From: CADCTM01 sp049671305
GTDB taxonomy: Bacteria; Cyanobacteriota; Cyanobacteriia; Cyanobacteriales; Coleofasciculaceae
NCBI GenBank assembly: GCA_049671305.1
Contig: JBATUR010000103.1
Location: forward strand, 1 to 38,127
DNA length: 38,127 bases
Direction: 5' to 3'
Part shown: piece by piece, positions 16,371-25,104 of the stretch
Layout: each line of letters opens with the position of its first letter
How positions within the stretch are numbered: the stretch's first letter is position 1
Position numbers and translations under genes: made by a program
The notes under the pieces: generated by a model
Databases searched by the model: none
What the model saw: only the letters and a program-made list of their open reading frames with translations
What the model was told of the DNA's origin: nothing

Positions 16371-17018
16371 TTATTGCTGCTGTTGAAATTTTTCCATCAA
16401 CCAGTTACCTACCTGAGCCTGATCCATTGTGCGGCTCATTTGTAGCGCCTCTCTCAAAACAGAAATTTCTAATCCTGGCAAAACTTGAGAATCAGTAATT
16501 CTCCTGCTGCCATTCTTAACAATTTGAAAAGCAACAATCCGAGTATTTTCAACATCAACCACCCAATACTCTGGAATTTCCATGTCTTCATATAAAAGAC
16601 GTTTTTGACCCAAGTCATCATTCAGAGAACTATCAGCAATTTCAATTGCGATATCGGGAGGAGCAATTGTGTCTAAATTAGCAATAGAACTTCCTTGAGG
16701 TGCTAGCTGAACCCGTTCTCCCACATAGTAGGAAATATCTGGCTGACACTCCCGCACGCCTGTTTTTCGATAGCTGCAATTGATTAAGCCTTGCAGAGGA
16801 ATTCTCTTCAAAGTGCAGAACAGGATGATCGCAAAGTAAATAATTCCATTATCACTAGCATGGTCTGGACCAACTCCCATCGCTTCAATCCTCATCTGTC
16901 CGTTGTAATAGTACCCTTTAGCCTTGGTATAAGCAGGGTCTTCAATGGCTTGAATGTATCCCTCCCAAGTTGCTGTAACCCAGGTATCTGTTGGGAGTTT
17001 GGTCTGTAATTTGCTCAT
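16371..17018 (-). CDS. Uma2 family (DUF820) PD-(D/E)xK nuclease-like protein
   Basis: This 215-aa protein has the Uma2 pattern: a conserved QPDISYYV acidic strand, PPDIAIEIADSS where the PD-(D/E)xK motif lies, then LGQKRLLYEDMEIPEYWVVD. The family has a restriction-endonuclease-like fold and is expanded in cyanobacteria, but its biological role is not settled. At the second catalytic position this copy reads IEIADSS, without the lysine of the standard E-x-K. The lysine may come from LGQKRLLY, or activity may be lost. It is divergent from the second Uma2 gene at 17113, with 94 bp between them. Confidence 0.85.
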   Translation of the reverse strand: MSKLQTKLPTDTWVTATWEGYIQAIEDPAYTKAKGYYYNGQMRIEAMGVGPDHASDNGIIYFAIILFCTLKRIPLQGLINCSYRKTGVRECQPDISYYVGERVQLAPQGSSIANLDTIAPPDIAIEIADSSLNDDLGQKRLLYEDMEIPEYWVVDVENTRIVAFQIVKNGSRRITDSQVLPGLEISVLREALQMSRTMDQAQVGNWLMEKFQQQQ

Positions 17019-17112
17019 TGACTTACTCCAAATTGAACAGTTTAGAATCAGTTTTACCTGGCTCTAAGAATTATGATAAACCTATATAAAAAATGCTGAC
17101 TCGGTGTAACCA

Positions 17113-17796
17113 ATGACAGCCACTTCCCCTAAAACTCCAACCACCTCAATCTTTTATCCTAGTTCTGATGGTGAACCTTTGGCAGAAACCTACGATCATC
17201 TCTATGTCATCCTAACAACTTTAGAAGTCCTCAAACAATACCTCACAGGTCGTCAAGCAACAGTTTTAGCCGACCAATTTCTCTACTATTCTCAAGGTTT
17301 CCCTAGATTAAGAATTGCCCCAGATGTTATGGTAATTTTTGATGTGGAACCAGGCGGTAGAGATAACTACAAAACATGGGAAGAAGGTCAAGTTCCAGTT
17401 GTAATCTTTGAGATAACTTCTAAAGGTACTCAAGACCAAGATAAAACTTTTAAGAAAACTTTATACGAACAATTAGGAGTACTAGAATACTGGCTATTTG
17501 ACCCCAAGAGAGAATGGATTGAGCAAAAATTACAAGGCTTTCGCTTGCGAGGAGAAACCTACGAACCGATTACAGATAGTCGCAGCGAACCCTTAAAACT
17601 GCGGTTAGCTATTGAAGGAAAATTAATCGGTTTTTATCGAGAAGATACTGGAGAAAAATTGCTTATTCCTGATGAATTAGTGCAGGCATTACAACAAGCA
17701 GAAGAACGTGCAGAACAAGCTCAACAACAACTAACTGAAATGCAAGCAACTCTCGCTCGTTATCGTCAACAATTTGGAGATTTACCTGAGTCTTAA
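17113..17796 (+). CDS. Uma2 family (DUF820) nuclease-like protein with C-terminal coiled coil
   Basis: The 227-aa protein has APDVMVIFDVEPGGRDNYK and VVIFEITSKGTQDQDKTFKK. The Asp, the Glu and the following Lys of a PD-(D/E)xK site are therefore all visible (D in APDVMV, E and K in FEITSK). YEQLGVLEYWLFDPKREW follows, the standard Uma2 hallmark. Residues about 190-222 form a Gln/Glu/Ala-rich coiled coil (QALQQAEERAEQAQQQL), a common tail in this family that may mediate self-association. It is divergent from the upstream Uma2 copy. A perfect hairpin follows its stop codon. Confidence 0.87.
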   Translation: MTATSPKTPTTSIFYPSSDGEPLAETYDHLYVILTTLEVLKQYLTGRQATVLADQFLYYSQGFPRLRIAPDVMVIFDVEPGGRDNYKTWEEGQVPVVIFEITSKGTQDQDKTFKKTLYEQLGVLEYWLFDPKREWIEQKLQGFRLRGETYEPITDSRSEPLKLRLAIEGKLIGFYREDTGEKLLIPDELVQALQQAEERAEQAQQQLTEMQATLARYRQQFGDLPES

Positions 17797-17802
17797 ATGC
17801 CA

Positions 17803-17835
17803 AGATCCCTGACTTCTTCAAGAAGTCAGGGATCT
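17803..17835. terminator. Perfect hairpin between convergent Uma2 and methyltransferase genes
   Basis: AGATCCCTGACTTCTT and its exact reverse complement flank a minimal loop, 6 bp after the Uma2 stop and 13 bp before the end of the convergent methyltransferase gene. It is well placed as a bidirectional terminator. Its core matches the hairpin at 5904-5936. Confidence 0.75.
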
Positions 17836-17848
17836 GAACTATACTTAA

Positions 17849-19048
17849 TCAACCAGGCGTTAGCATAATCAATTGTTGATTAAGAAGCGATCGCACTTTC
17901 TCTAACCCAAACTCCATATTTGCTAAAATCTCTCTCACTGTTCGCTGTACGCTACTACTATTATCATCACAAGCTTTAATAAACTCAAACTCTGGTTCTG
18001 ACAAATTAATAATTTGATAATCGTAGTTAAATAAACACTTACTGGGCCAGCCATCTATGCAAGGGTTTCGCTCAGGAATTGCCGCTAAAATTGCCTCATC
18101 CAACGACCAGTCTGCTTTAACTAAGGGAGGACGACCTAAGAAAAATTCGTAGTGTGTAACTGCTCCTGGATCTAATAGTTCAATTAAACGATAACGCTCA
18201 CGTTCGCTTAATTTCTCTGCCCGTTCCATCAACTCCGTATTATTTCCTAAAAGTCGCTCTAATTGCCAACTGCGCGGATTAGAAAAACCCAAAAATTCTA
18301 ATCCAGATAACTCAATTAATTCAAATAATGTGTCGATGTTGTAGTCAATTTCTTGGGGATGAACATACATATCTGCAAAGTTGGCATCCCGATGGTTTTC
18401 CATTGACCAACGTTCTTTTTCTCTCTTGACAAGTTGGTTGTTTTCTGGTAGAGAAGCGAAGATTTGACGACCAACTTGCACGCCGTCGGTATAGTCACCG
18501 AGTTGGTTGCCTTGCAAAAGTGCGATCGCTTTTTGCATCAGTTGAATTTCCCAGCGTCCCAACTCAGCATAAACAAAAATATGCATCAAACCCCCGGTCG
18601 CCAGTTTAGCTGCCAGCGCTTGAATGCCCCGAACCGGATCAGGCAAATGATGCAACACCCCAACACAATTAATCAGCTCAAACTCACCCTCAAGCTGCGC
18701 GGCGTCATATAAACTCAAATGATGAAACTTGACACGTTCTGCACCGGAACGGCTACAACGCTCTGTTGCCACAGCCAAAGCACCAGAACTTAAATCAATG
18801 GCCGTCACCGCCGCTTGTGGATTAAGATGAACTAAATATTCTGTACCAACACCAGTACCACAACCCGCATCCAAAATTCTAATATCTTCTCTTAGTGGTT
18901 TTTGACCAGTGCAGAAATTGTAAGCCGCTAACCAATTCCAGCGCCAGTTATATCCAGGCGGCGGCTCATCGAGTAATGGTTCCGGCGGAAAGGGGTAAGT
19001 ATCATAAAGCCGCTGAACCGCAGCGCTAGCATCCTGGTTCGTTTCCAT
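17849..19048 (-). CDS. Class I SAM-dependent methyltransferase
   Basis: Starting from METNQDASAAVQRLYDTYPF (about 399 aa; the upstream ATG at 19102 adds a poorly conserved hydrophobic stretch), the protein has a conserved YDTYPFPPEPLLDEPPPGYNW-type N-terminus, quoted in part. SAM-binding motif I (ILDAGCGTGVGTEYL) follows, then an acidic end of strand 2 (VTAIDLSSGAL) and motif INCVGVLHHLPDP. The C-terminal 150 residues are an extra helical region. The family moves a methyl group from SAM to an unidentified acceptor; the N-terminal sequence matches a cyanobacterial methyltransferase group that I cannot tie to a substrate. It is monocistronic. Confidence 0.85.
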   Translation of the reverse strand: METNQDASAAVQRLYDTYPFPPEPLLDEPPPGYNWRWNWLAAYNFCTGQKPLREDIRILDAGCGTGVGTEYLVHLNPQAAVTAIDLSSGALAVATERCSRSGAERVKFHHLSLYDAAQLEGEFELINCVGVLHHLPDPVRGIQALAAKLATGGLMHIFVYAELGRWEIQLMQKAIALLQGNQLGDYTDGVQVGRQIFASLPENNQLVKREKERWSMENHRDANFADMYVHPQEIDYNIDTLFELIELSGLEFLGFSNPRSWQLERLLGNNTELMERAEKLSERERYRLIELLDPGAVTHYEFFLGRPPLVKADWSLDEAILAAIPERNPCIDGWPSKCLFNYDYQIINLSEPEFEFIKACDDNSSSVQRTVREILANMEFGLEKVRSLLNQQLIMLTPG

Positions 19049-19407
19049 TACAAAGCAGCACTCAAATAAAAGCCGAAAATCATTGTAACAAAACTTATGC
19101 AACTTCTCAGATAAGCGCTGTTATCAACTATTATTCATTGTGAAACCCTGGAACGTGTTCTACACACTTCTTAATAAATAAGTCCAGGACATCAGAAACG
19201 TTTTAATCTAAAGACTGACCTGGTTGATACTGAGGCGCCGAATATTAAATATAAAGCGTCACAGCAAAAACCCCTTCCATTTTTAAAGGAATGGGTAAAA
19301 ATACCAAAGCTAATTCAGCCGAAGGTAAAGAGTGACCTGAAAAAGGTACCTGGGTCAGACTTAACACAGAGTTAAAAAAAATTGTCGATGGGAGCTTTTG
19401 AGAACCA
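19049..19407. promoter_or_regulatory. Upstream region of the apc operon
   Basis: This 359-bp gap separates the divergent methyltransferase and apcE genes and must hold the apcE promoter and leader. No gene is visible. Weak hairpins can be drawn near 19277-19297 (CCATT/AATGG) and 19332-19356 (TGACC/GGTCA). I could not single out reliable -35/-10 boxes. Confidence 0.45.
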
Positions 19408-22400
19408 ATGAGTGTTAAGGCAAGTGGTGGAAGCTCGGTTGCGCGCCCGCAACTATATCAAACCGTACCGGTTGCAACAATTATCCAAGCCGAACAGCAA
19501 GACCGGTTTGTAGGTCGTGGTGAGCTAAACGAGCTTGCCAGTTACTTCCGCTCTGGTACACAGCGTTTAGGAATCGCCGATATTATCAGCAAAAACGCTG
19601 ACCTGATTGTGTCCCGTGCGGCTAACCGGATTTTCGTTGGGGGAACCCCAATGGCTTTTTTGGAAAAGCCAAGAGAAGAAGTCGGACAGGAGCTGGTACT
19701 AGCGGGCAGTGGGCAAACCGATGTCAAAGAGAATATGACATTAGGAACAGCAACCTATGTAGAAAGTGGTGGTGGTTTCCTAGAAGGCTTGCGTGGAATT
19801 TTTAGTGCTTCGTCAGGGGGTCCTGCGCCGGCGGGTTTCAGACCCATTAACGTCGCCCGCTATGGTCCAAGCAATATGCAGAAATCGCTGCGGGACTTGT
19901 CTTGGATGCTGCGTTATGTCACATATGCGATCGTCGCAGGTGACCCCAACATCATCACAGTCAACGTCCGAGGACTGCGGGAAATCATCGAAAACGCCTG
20001 TTCTGGAGATGCTACGGTTGTGGCGCTTCAGGAAATGCGGGTGGCTTCTTTGGGCTACTTTAAGCGTGATGCAGCAGGTGGCGAAATTGTTAATCAGTAT
20101 TTTGAAATTCTGATTAACGAATTTAAATCCGCCACGCCTTCCGATAAATTGCGGCAACGGACTTCAGATGATAAGCAAGGGCTGCAACTGCCCCAATCGT
20201 ACTTTAATGCAGCCGAGCGCCGTCCTAAGTACGCGATGAAGCCGGGTTTATCGTCAACCGAAAAGCAAGAAATCATCAAAGCAGCTTATCGGCAAATCTT
20301 CGAGCGAGATATTACCCGCGCCTACAGTCAGTCGATTTCTTACTTGGAATCTCAAGTGAAAAACGGCGACATCTCCATGAAAGAGTTTGTGCGGCGTTTG
20401 GGTAAATCTTCCTTATATCAAAAACAGTTTTTCGAGCCGTTTATCAACAGTCGTGCTCTAGAATTGGCATTCCGCCATTTTCTCGGTCGTGGTCCAAGTT
20501 CTCGTGAAGAAGTTCAAGAATACTTCTCGATCGTCTCCAAAGGTGGTCTTGCCGCCCTTGTAGACGCCTTAGTTGATTCTAATGAATACTCCGACTACTT
20601 TGGCGAAGAAACTGTCCCCTATCTGCGGGGATTAGGACAAGAAGCTCAAGAATGCCGCAACTGGGGACCTCAGCAAGACTTGCTAAATTACAGCGCTCCT
20701 TTCCGTAAGGTGCCGCAGTTTATCACAACTTTTGCTCGTTATGAACAGCCATTACCTGACCAACATCCTTATGGTTCTGGTAATGACCCCTTAGAAATTC
20801 AGTTTGGAGCAATCTTCCCCAAAGAAACCCGTAACCCAAGCACTCGTCCGGCTCCTTTTGGCAAAGATACCAAGCGTATTTTGATCCACCAAGGACCGGC
20901 GATTAATAACCAAAACAGCAACCCCAAAGCACGGGGTGAGTTTCCGGGTTCACTTGGTCCCAAGGTGTTCCGTTTGGATCAACTGCCTTTATCAGGCATG
21001 AGCAGTAAGCGAAATAATGCTTCTAGCGTTAAATTCTCCGAAAGCTCAACCCAAGCAGTGATTCGCGCTTGTTACTTGCAGGTGTTTGGACGGGCGGTTT
21101 ATGAAGGTCAACGGCTGAAGGTAGCAGAAATTAAGCTGGAAAACGGCGAGATTTCTCTGCGTGAGTTTATCCGGATGTTGGCGAAATCTGACTTGTTCCG
21201 CAAGATGTACTGGACATCGCTTTATGTTTGTAAAGCGATCGAGTATATCCACCGTCGTTTGTTGGGTCGTCCCACTTATGGACGCCAGGAAAATAACAAG
21301 TACTTTGATATTTGCGCCAAGTCTGGCTTTTACGCTTTAGTTGACGCGATTCTCGATAGCCCAGAGTATAGCGAAACTTTCGGTGAAGATACGGTTCCTT
21401 ATGAGCGTTATGTAACTCCAGGCGGCTTGCAATTGCGCGCGTCTCGACCTGGTAGTTTGCCTGAAGATATTGGTCAACGGGTTGATAAGGAAGTTACACC
21501 GCGCTTTGTGGAATTGGGTCAAGTTGCTGAAACTCGGACTGAGCCAGATATTGAATTCCGTGTTAATCAAGGTGTTACGGTTCAGCGTGAGCAGACTAAG
21601 GTCTTCAAGCTGACCAATAACGTTGATAAGTTGGCAGTGAAAACTCTGATTCGTGCGGCATATCGCCAGGTATTTGAGCGCGACATTGAGCCATATATTG
21701 TCAATAATCAGTTCTCCAGGCTGGAGAGCAAATTAAGCAACGACGAAATTAATGTTAAGGAGTTTATTGAGGGCTTAGGTACCTCGGAACTCTACATTAA
21801 GGAGTTCTATGCACCTTATCCGAACACTAAGGTGATTGAGCTGGGAACGAAACATTTCCTCGGTCGTGCGCCAGAAAATCAGAAGGAAATCCAGAAGTAC
21901 AACAAGATTCTTGCAGCAGAAGGCATTCGTGGCTTTGTCAGCGCGATGGTTAACTGCATGGAGTACTCCCAGGTGTTTGGTGAGGATACGGTGCCTTACC
22001 GTCGCTTCCCGACCCTACCGGCGGCGAATTTCCCGAATACCCAGAAGCTTTACAACAAGCAGACGAAGCAGGATAAGGAAGTTGTTGTTCCGAGCTTTGA
22101 TCCGGTGAAGCCACGCATGGATGCGGCGAAGATGCCGTTGACAGGAAAAGCGATCGCTGACATGGCAGCCAAAGAGCGTCAGATGGACATGAGCAAGCCG
22201 AAGTTCGTTGAACTTGGTCGCTCATTCCAAAATGGCAAAGGACAGTCTGTAGAGGTTGGTGTGGGTACAACCCGCCGCAAACCAGCACGGATCTTCCGCA
22301 TGACAACTGGAGCAAATCAAGGCGAAACCGCAGTGGTGATTAATGCCTTGTATTGTCAAGTGATGGATGTCTTCAGTGGTCAAGTGCCACCAGAGTTCCG

Positions 22401-22815
22401 CCGCTCAGATTTGGAGAGCAAACTCCGTAACGGCGAAATTTCGGTACGGGAATTTGTCAAGACTTTAGCAAGTTCTGATATTTACCGCCGCCGCTTCTAT
22501 ACGCCTTATCCCAATACCAAGGTGATTGAGTTCTTGTTCCGGCACTTGCTGGGACGTGCTCCTGCCACTCAGGGCGAGATTCGGGCGTATAACAAGCTCT
22601 TGGCTGATAAAGGCATCAAGGCAGCCGTAGAGGCGATGGTAGATGGGGCTGAGTATGCTCGCTTCTTTGGTGAGGATGTCGTGCCTTACAACCGCTTCCC
22701 GGCGCTACCTGCGGGTAATTACTTGGGTAGTGTGAAGGCGGCAAATGATTTGGTCAAGCAGTCTTGGTCTGATCTTTCGCCATCTTCTCTAAGCAGTCGC
22801 TTTAGCAAAACCTGA
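19408..22815 (+). CDS. apcE: Phycobilisome core-membrane linker ApcE (LCM)
   Basis: The 1135-aa protein anchors the phycobilisome core to the thylakoid and passes excitation energy to photosystem II. The N-terminal phycobiliprotein-like domain (residues 1-240) has the usual loop insertion and a candidate bilin-attachment cysteine, Cys198 (NACSGDATV). Four linker repeats (REP, PF00427) follow at about 284-407, 547-667, 743-865 and 972-1097. Each has an AAYRQ(I/V)F-type start and a VPY end and is joined to the next by flexible arms. Four repeats, about 127 kDa, is the form found with pentacylindrical cores. It is first in the apcE-A-B-C cluster and ends in a hairpin at 22850. Confidence 0.98.
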   Translation: MSVKASGGSSVARPQLYQTVPVATIIQAEQQDRFVGRGELNELASYFRSGTQRLGIADIISKNADLIVSRAANRIFVGGTPMAFLEKPREEVGQELVLAGSGQTDVKENMTLGTATYVESGGGFLEGLRGIFSASSGGPAPAGFRPINVARYGPSNMQKSLRDLSWMLRYVTYAIVAGDPNIITVNVRGLREIIENACSGDATVVALQEMRVASLGYFKRDAAGGEIVNQYFEILINEFKSATPSDKLRQRTSDDKQGLQLPQSYFNAAERRPKYAMKPGLSSTEKQEIIKAAYRQIFERDITRAYSQSISYLESQVKNGDISMKEFVRRLGKSSLYQKQFFEPFINSRALELAFRHFLGRGPSSREEVQEYFSIVSKGGLAALVDALVDSNEYSDYFGEETVPYLRGLGQEAQECRNWGPQQDLLNYSAPFRKVPQFITTFARYEQPLPDQHPYGSGNDPLEIQFGAIFPKETRNPSTRPAPFGKDTKRILIHQGPAINNQNSNPKARGEFPGSLGPKVFRLDQLPLSGMSSKRNNASSVKFSESSTQAVIRACYLQVFGRAVYEGQRLKVAEIKLENGEISLREFIRMLAKSDLFRKMYWTSLYVCKAIEYIHRRLLGRPTYGRQENNKYFDICAKSGFYALVDAILDSPEYSETFGEDTVPYERYVTPGGLQLRASRPGSLPEDIGQRVDKEVTPRFVELGQVAETRTEPDIEFRVNQGVTVQREQTKVFKLTNNVDKLAVKTLIRAAYRQVFERDIEPYIVNNQFSRLESKLSNDEINVKEFIEGLGTSELYIKEFYAPYPNTKVIELGTKHFLGRAPENQKEIQKYNKILAAEGIRGFVSAMVNCMEYSQVFGEDTVPYRRFPTLPAANFPNTQKLYNKQTKQDKEVVVPSFDPVKPRMDAAKMPLTGKAIADMAAKERQMDMSKPKFVELGRSFQNGKGQSVEVGVGTTRRKPARIFRMTTGANQGETAVVINALYCQVMDVFSGQVPPEFRRSDLESKLRNGEISVREFVKTLASSDIYRRRFYTPYPNTKVIEFLFRHLLGRAPATQGEIRAYNKLLADKGIKAAVEAMVDGAEYARFFGEDVVPYNRFPALPAGNYLGSVKAANDLVKQSWSDLSPSSLSSRFSKT

Positions 22816-23315
22816 TGCGATTAGTTGGGTAGTTTAAGTTCAAGCTAATTCTCCCCTGAATTGGGAAAAGAAAAGTTCAGGGGAGATTCTTGACATTGCT
22901 ATTGGCACACTGATGCCGAGGCAGTTATTAAAACTTAAACTCCCAACCAACTTAAACAACGAACCGAATTTGATCTTGCTCTTGCTTTCTCCCCTTGAGC
23001 CGGAAGGGTTGGGGTGATTTTGTCTTGCTTTCATGACCAATGACAACCAGGTAAATCTGAGGGGAATTATTACAAACTGTTGCGACAATGGAAAAAATAT
23101 GAACAATCTGTCGCAAAATATTTGCGGAAGGTACGCTGAAACTCTGACCTGATGTATCACTTAGTACCGCACTAGTTGGAAATCACACAAAAGATAAATT
23201 CTTAGGTGTTGAAGAAAAGTCAAGTGTCGGCTGAGATTAGGAAAGCAGCTACAATCCAAAATTACGAACGCCAGTTTAAACACACCTGGTTACATATTCC
23301 TGGAGGAATCCATAA
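22816..23315. promoter_or_regulatory. apcE-apcA intergenic region
   Basis: This 500-bp gap has no gene. It contains the apcE terminator-like hairpin near its start and an inverted repeat TTGCGACA/TGTCGCAA (23080-23087 and 23109-23116). The latter could be a regulator site or leader hairpin for apcA. A good ribosome site (TGGAGGAA) lies just before the apcA ATG. A separate strong promoter for apcAB is expected from known cyanobacterial operons. Confidence 0.55.
22850..22886 (+). terminator. Hairpin after apcE
   Basis: TCTCCCCTGAA and TTCAGGGGAGA pair perfectly (11 bp) across a 15-base loop, 34 bp after the apcE stop. Only a short T-rich tail follows (TTCTTGA), so termination may be partial, letting some transcripts run on into apcA. 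Confidence 0.7.
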
Positions 23316-23801
23316 ATGAGTATTGTCACGAAATCAATCGTGAATGCAGATGCCGAAGCTCGTTACCTCAGCCCAGGCGAATTAGACCGGATCAAGAGCT
23401 TTGTAACTTCAGGCGATCGCCGTTTACGCATCGCTCAAACCTTGACCGACTCTCGTGAGCGTATCGTCAAGCAAGCTGGCGATCAGTTGTTCCAAAAGCG
23501 CCCTGACGTTGTTTCCCCCGGTGGCAATGCCTACGGTGAAGAAATGACCGCTACCTGCCTGCGCGATATGGACTACTACCTGCGCCTAATCACCTACGGA
23601 GTGGTTGCTGGTGATGTCACCCCAATCGAAGAAATCGGTTTGGTTGGTGTTCGTGAAATGTACAAGTCTTTGGGTACTCCCATTGATGCGGTTGCTGAAA
23701 GCGTCCGCGCCATGAAGAACGTTGCTACTTCCATGATGTCTGGTGAAGACGCTTCAGAAGCTGGTAACTACTTCGACTACGTGATCGGAGCTATGCAGTA
23801 G
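23316..23801 (+). CDS. apcA: Allophycocyanin alpha subunit
   Basis: This 161-aa phycobiliprotein has phycocyanobilin bound at Cys81 (MTATCLRDMDYYLRL). It forms alpha-beta monomers and trimers with ApcB that build the core cylinders. A strong Shine-Dalgarno (TGGAGG) precedes the ATG. The gene has the codon use of a very highly expressed gene (mostly C-ending codons), unlike the flanking accessory genes. It is followed by apcB after 89 bp, a gap that holds a small GC-rich hairpin at 23825-23845 (GACGCG/CGCGTC). Confidence 0.98.
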   Translation: MSIVTKSIVNADAEARYLSPGELDRIKSFVTSGDRRLRIAQTLTDSRERIVKQAGDQLFQKRPDVVSPGGNAYGEEMTATCLRDMDYYLRLITYGVVAGDVTPIEEIGLVGVREMYKSLGTPIDAVAESVRAMKNVATSMMSGEDASEAGNYFDYVIGAMQ

Positions 23802-23890
23802 GGTATCCTTCCTCTGCAAAAATAGACGCGCTAAATCATCGCGTCCATAGGTCGGATTCATAAGACTAGGTGAAATAAGGAAATCGGATA

Positions 23891-24376
23891 ATGCAAGACG
23901 CAATTACCTCTGTTATCAATTCTTCAGACGTCCAAGGTAAGTACCTGGACAACTCAGCAATGGAAAAGCTCAAGGGCTATTTCCAAACCGGTGAATTGCG
24001 GGTTCGTGCCGCTACCACCATCAGCGCTAACGCTGCAACCATCGTTAAAGAAGCAGTTGCTAAGTCCTTGTTGTACTCGGACATCACCCGTCCCGGTGGC
24101 AATATGTACACAACCCGTCGCTATGCAGCTTGCATTCGTGACTTGGACTACTACCTCCGCTACTCCACCTACGCTATGTTGGCTGGCGATCCTTCAATCC
24201 TTGATGAGCGCGTGCTCAACGGCTTGAAAGAAACCTACAACTCCCTAGGTGTACCCATCTCTTCCACCGTTCAATCTATCCAAGCGATGAAAGAAGTCAC
24301 CGCTAGTTTAGTTGGTGCTGACGCTGGTAAAGAAATGGGCGTTTACTTTGACTACATCTGCTCTGGCTTGAGCTAG
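23891..24376 (+). CDS. apcB: Allophycocyanin beta subunit
   Basis: This 161-aa partner of ApcA has phycocyanobilin on Cys81 (YAACIRDLDYYLRY) and Asn71 (GGNMYTTR), the residue that is gamma-N-methylated in this family and tunes energy transfer. It shares the highly biased codon use of apcA. The start MQDAITSVINSSD is the standard one. A structured intergenic region follows before apcC. Confidence 0.98.
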   Translation: MQDAITSVINSSDVQGKYLDNSAMEKLKGYFQTGELRVRAATTISANAATIVKEAVAKSLLYSDITRPGGNMYTTRRYAACIRDLDYYLRYSTYAMLAGDPSILDERVLNGLKETYNSLGVPISSTVQSIQAMKEVTASLVGADAGKEMGVYFDYICSGLS

Positions 24377-24432
24377 GCTTCGTCCTCTCAATGCCAAATC
24401 TGAGCTTGTAGTTCAGTTATCTTGTTAAGGGT

Positions 24433-24531
24433 CTGGGAAGTCAATTGTGAGTGCTAGCTTGTTAAAGGCAAGTTGCGTGCCAAAAAAAGCCGACGAGTTT
24501 TGGCAGTCTAGTATTGACAGTTGACTCCCAG
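24433..24531 (+). ncRNA. Predicted three-way-junction RNA element between apcB and apcC
   Basis: The outer stem pairs 24433-24457 with 24508-24531: about 23 of 25 positions pair if three G-U pairs are allowed, with one bulged A and one mismatch. Inside lie a short stem CTTG/CAAG (24458-24472) and a perfect 8-bp stem TGCCAAAA/TTTTGGCA (24478-24505). Together they form a three-way junction of about 100 bases. No T-run follows, so it may be an mRNA stabiliser or processing site rather than a simple terminator. It could help set apcAB far above apcC. This was built by eye. Confidence 0.55.
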
Positions 24532-24722
24532 CCTTTGTTTTGTTTAAAGATAACGCTATTGTGTTGTAGTACCAGCCAAAAAAGTTTTTCATAAATAGCG
24601 ACACATCGTGTAGGCTGAGTACATATTGATCCCACCGCATATTTTGAGCATCGCTAACGGTTGCTCGCTTCAAAAACGGCATTCAAATTCAAAATTTCTT
24701 AAAACTTAGGAGAACTAAACCC

Positions 24723-24926
24723 ATGCGTATGTTTAAGGTGACAGCCTGCGTACCTAGCCAAACCCGCATCAGAACCCAACGGGAGCTACAAAATACCTAC
24801 TTTACCAAGCTTGTTCCTTATGACAACTGGTTTCGTGAGCAGCAACGGATTATGAAAATGGGTGGCAAAATTGTTAAGGTTGAGCTAGCCACAGGCAAGC
24901 AAGGAACCAACACCGGCTTACTGTAA
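24723..24926 (+). CDS. apcC: Phycobilisome small core linker (LC)
   Basis: This 67-aa basic protein (MRMFKVTACVPSQTRIRTQR) has the CpcD-like linker fold. It caps allophycocyanin trimers at the ends of core cylinders and stabilises them. The ribosome site AGGAG precedes the ATG. The 346-bp gap before it is long for an operon gene and holds the predicted structured RNA. A clear terminator follows. Confidence 0.97.
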   Translation: MRMFKVTACVPSQTRIRTQRELQNTYFTKLVPYDNWFREQQRIMKMGGKIVKVELATGKQGTNTGLL

Positions 24927-24967
24927 GTTTTACAGAAATACAAAAATAGTGTTTGATCAAAAATGAC

Positions 24968-24993
24968 AAGGGGTACAGCATTGCCCCTTTTTT
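24968..24993 (+). terminator. Rho-independent terminator of the apc operon
   Basis: AAGGGG and CCCCTT pair across a 10-base loop and run straight into TTTTTT. It lies 41 bp after the apcC stop and is the most classical terminator in the window. Confidence 0.85.
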
Positions 24994-25104
24994 ATATTTA
25001 GCTGCATTTAGCGTCGTCATTTGATAAATTAAATTAAATCCGGTCATGGGGTGATCTGTCGTGAAAGTTATTTATAGTTCTGTGTTGTTAGTGCTTAATT
25101 ATTA

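Noticed and set aside
21337..22315. Antisense frames within apcE
   Set aside because: They overlap highly conserved linker repeats and are shadows of biased codon use.
24425..24682. An 85-aa minus-strand frame between apcB and apcC
   Set aside because: It lies over the predicted structured RNA and has no ribosome site or protein-like pattern that I recognise.
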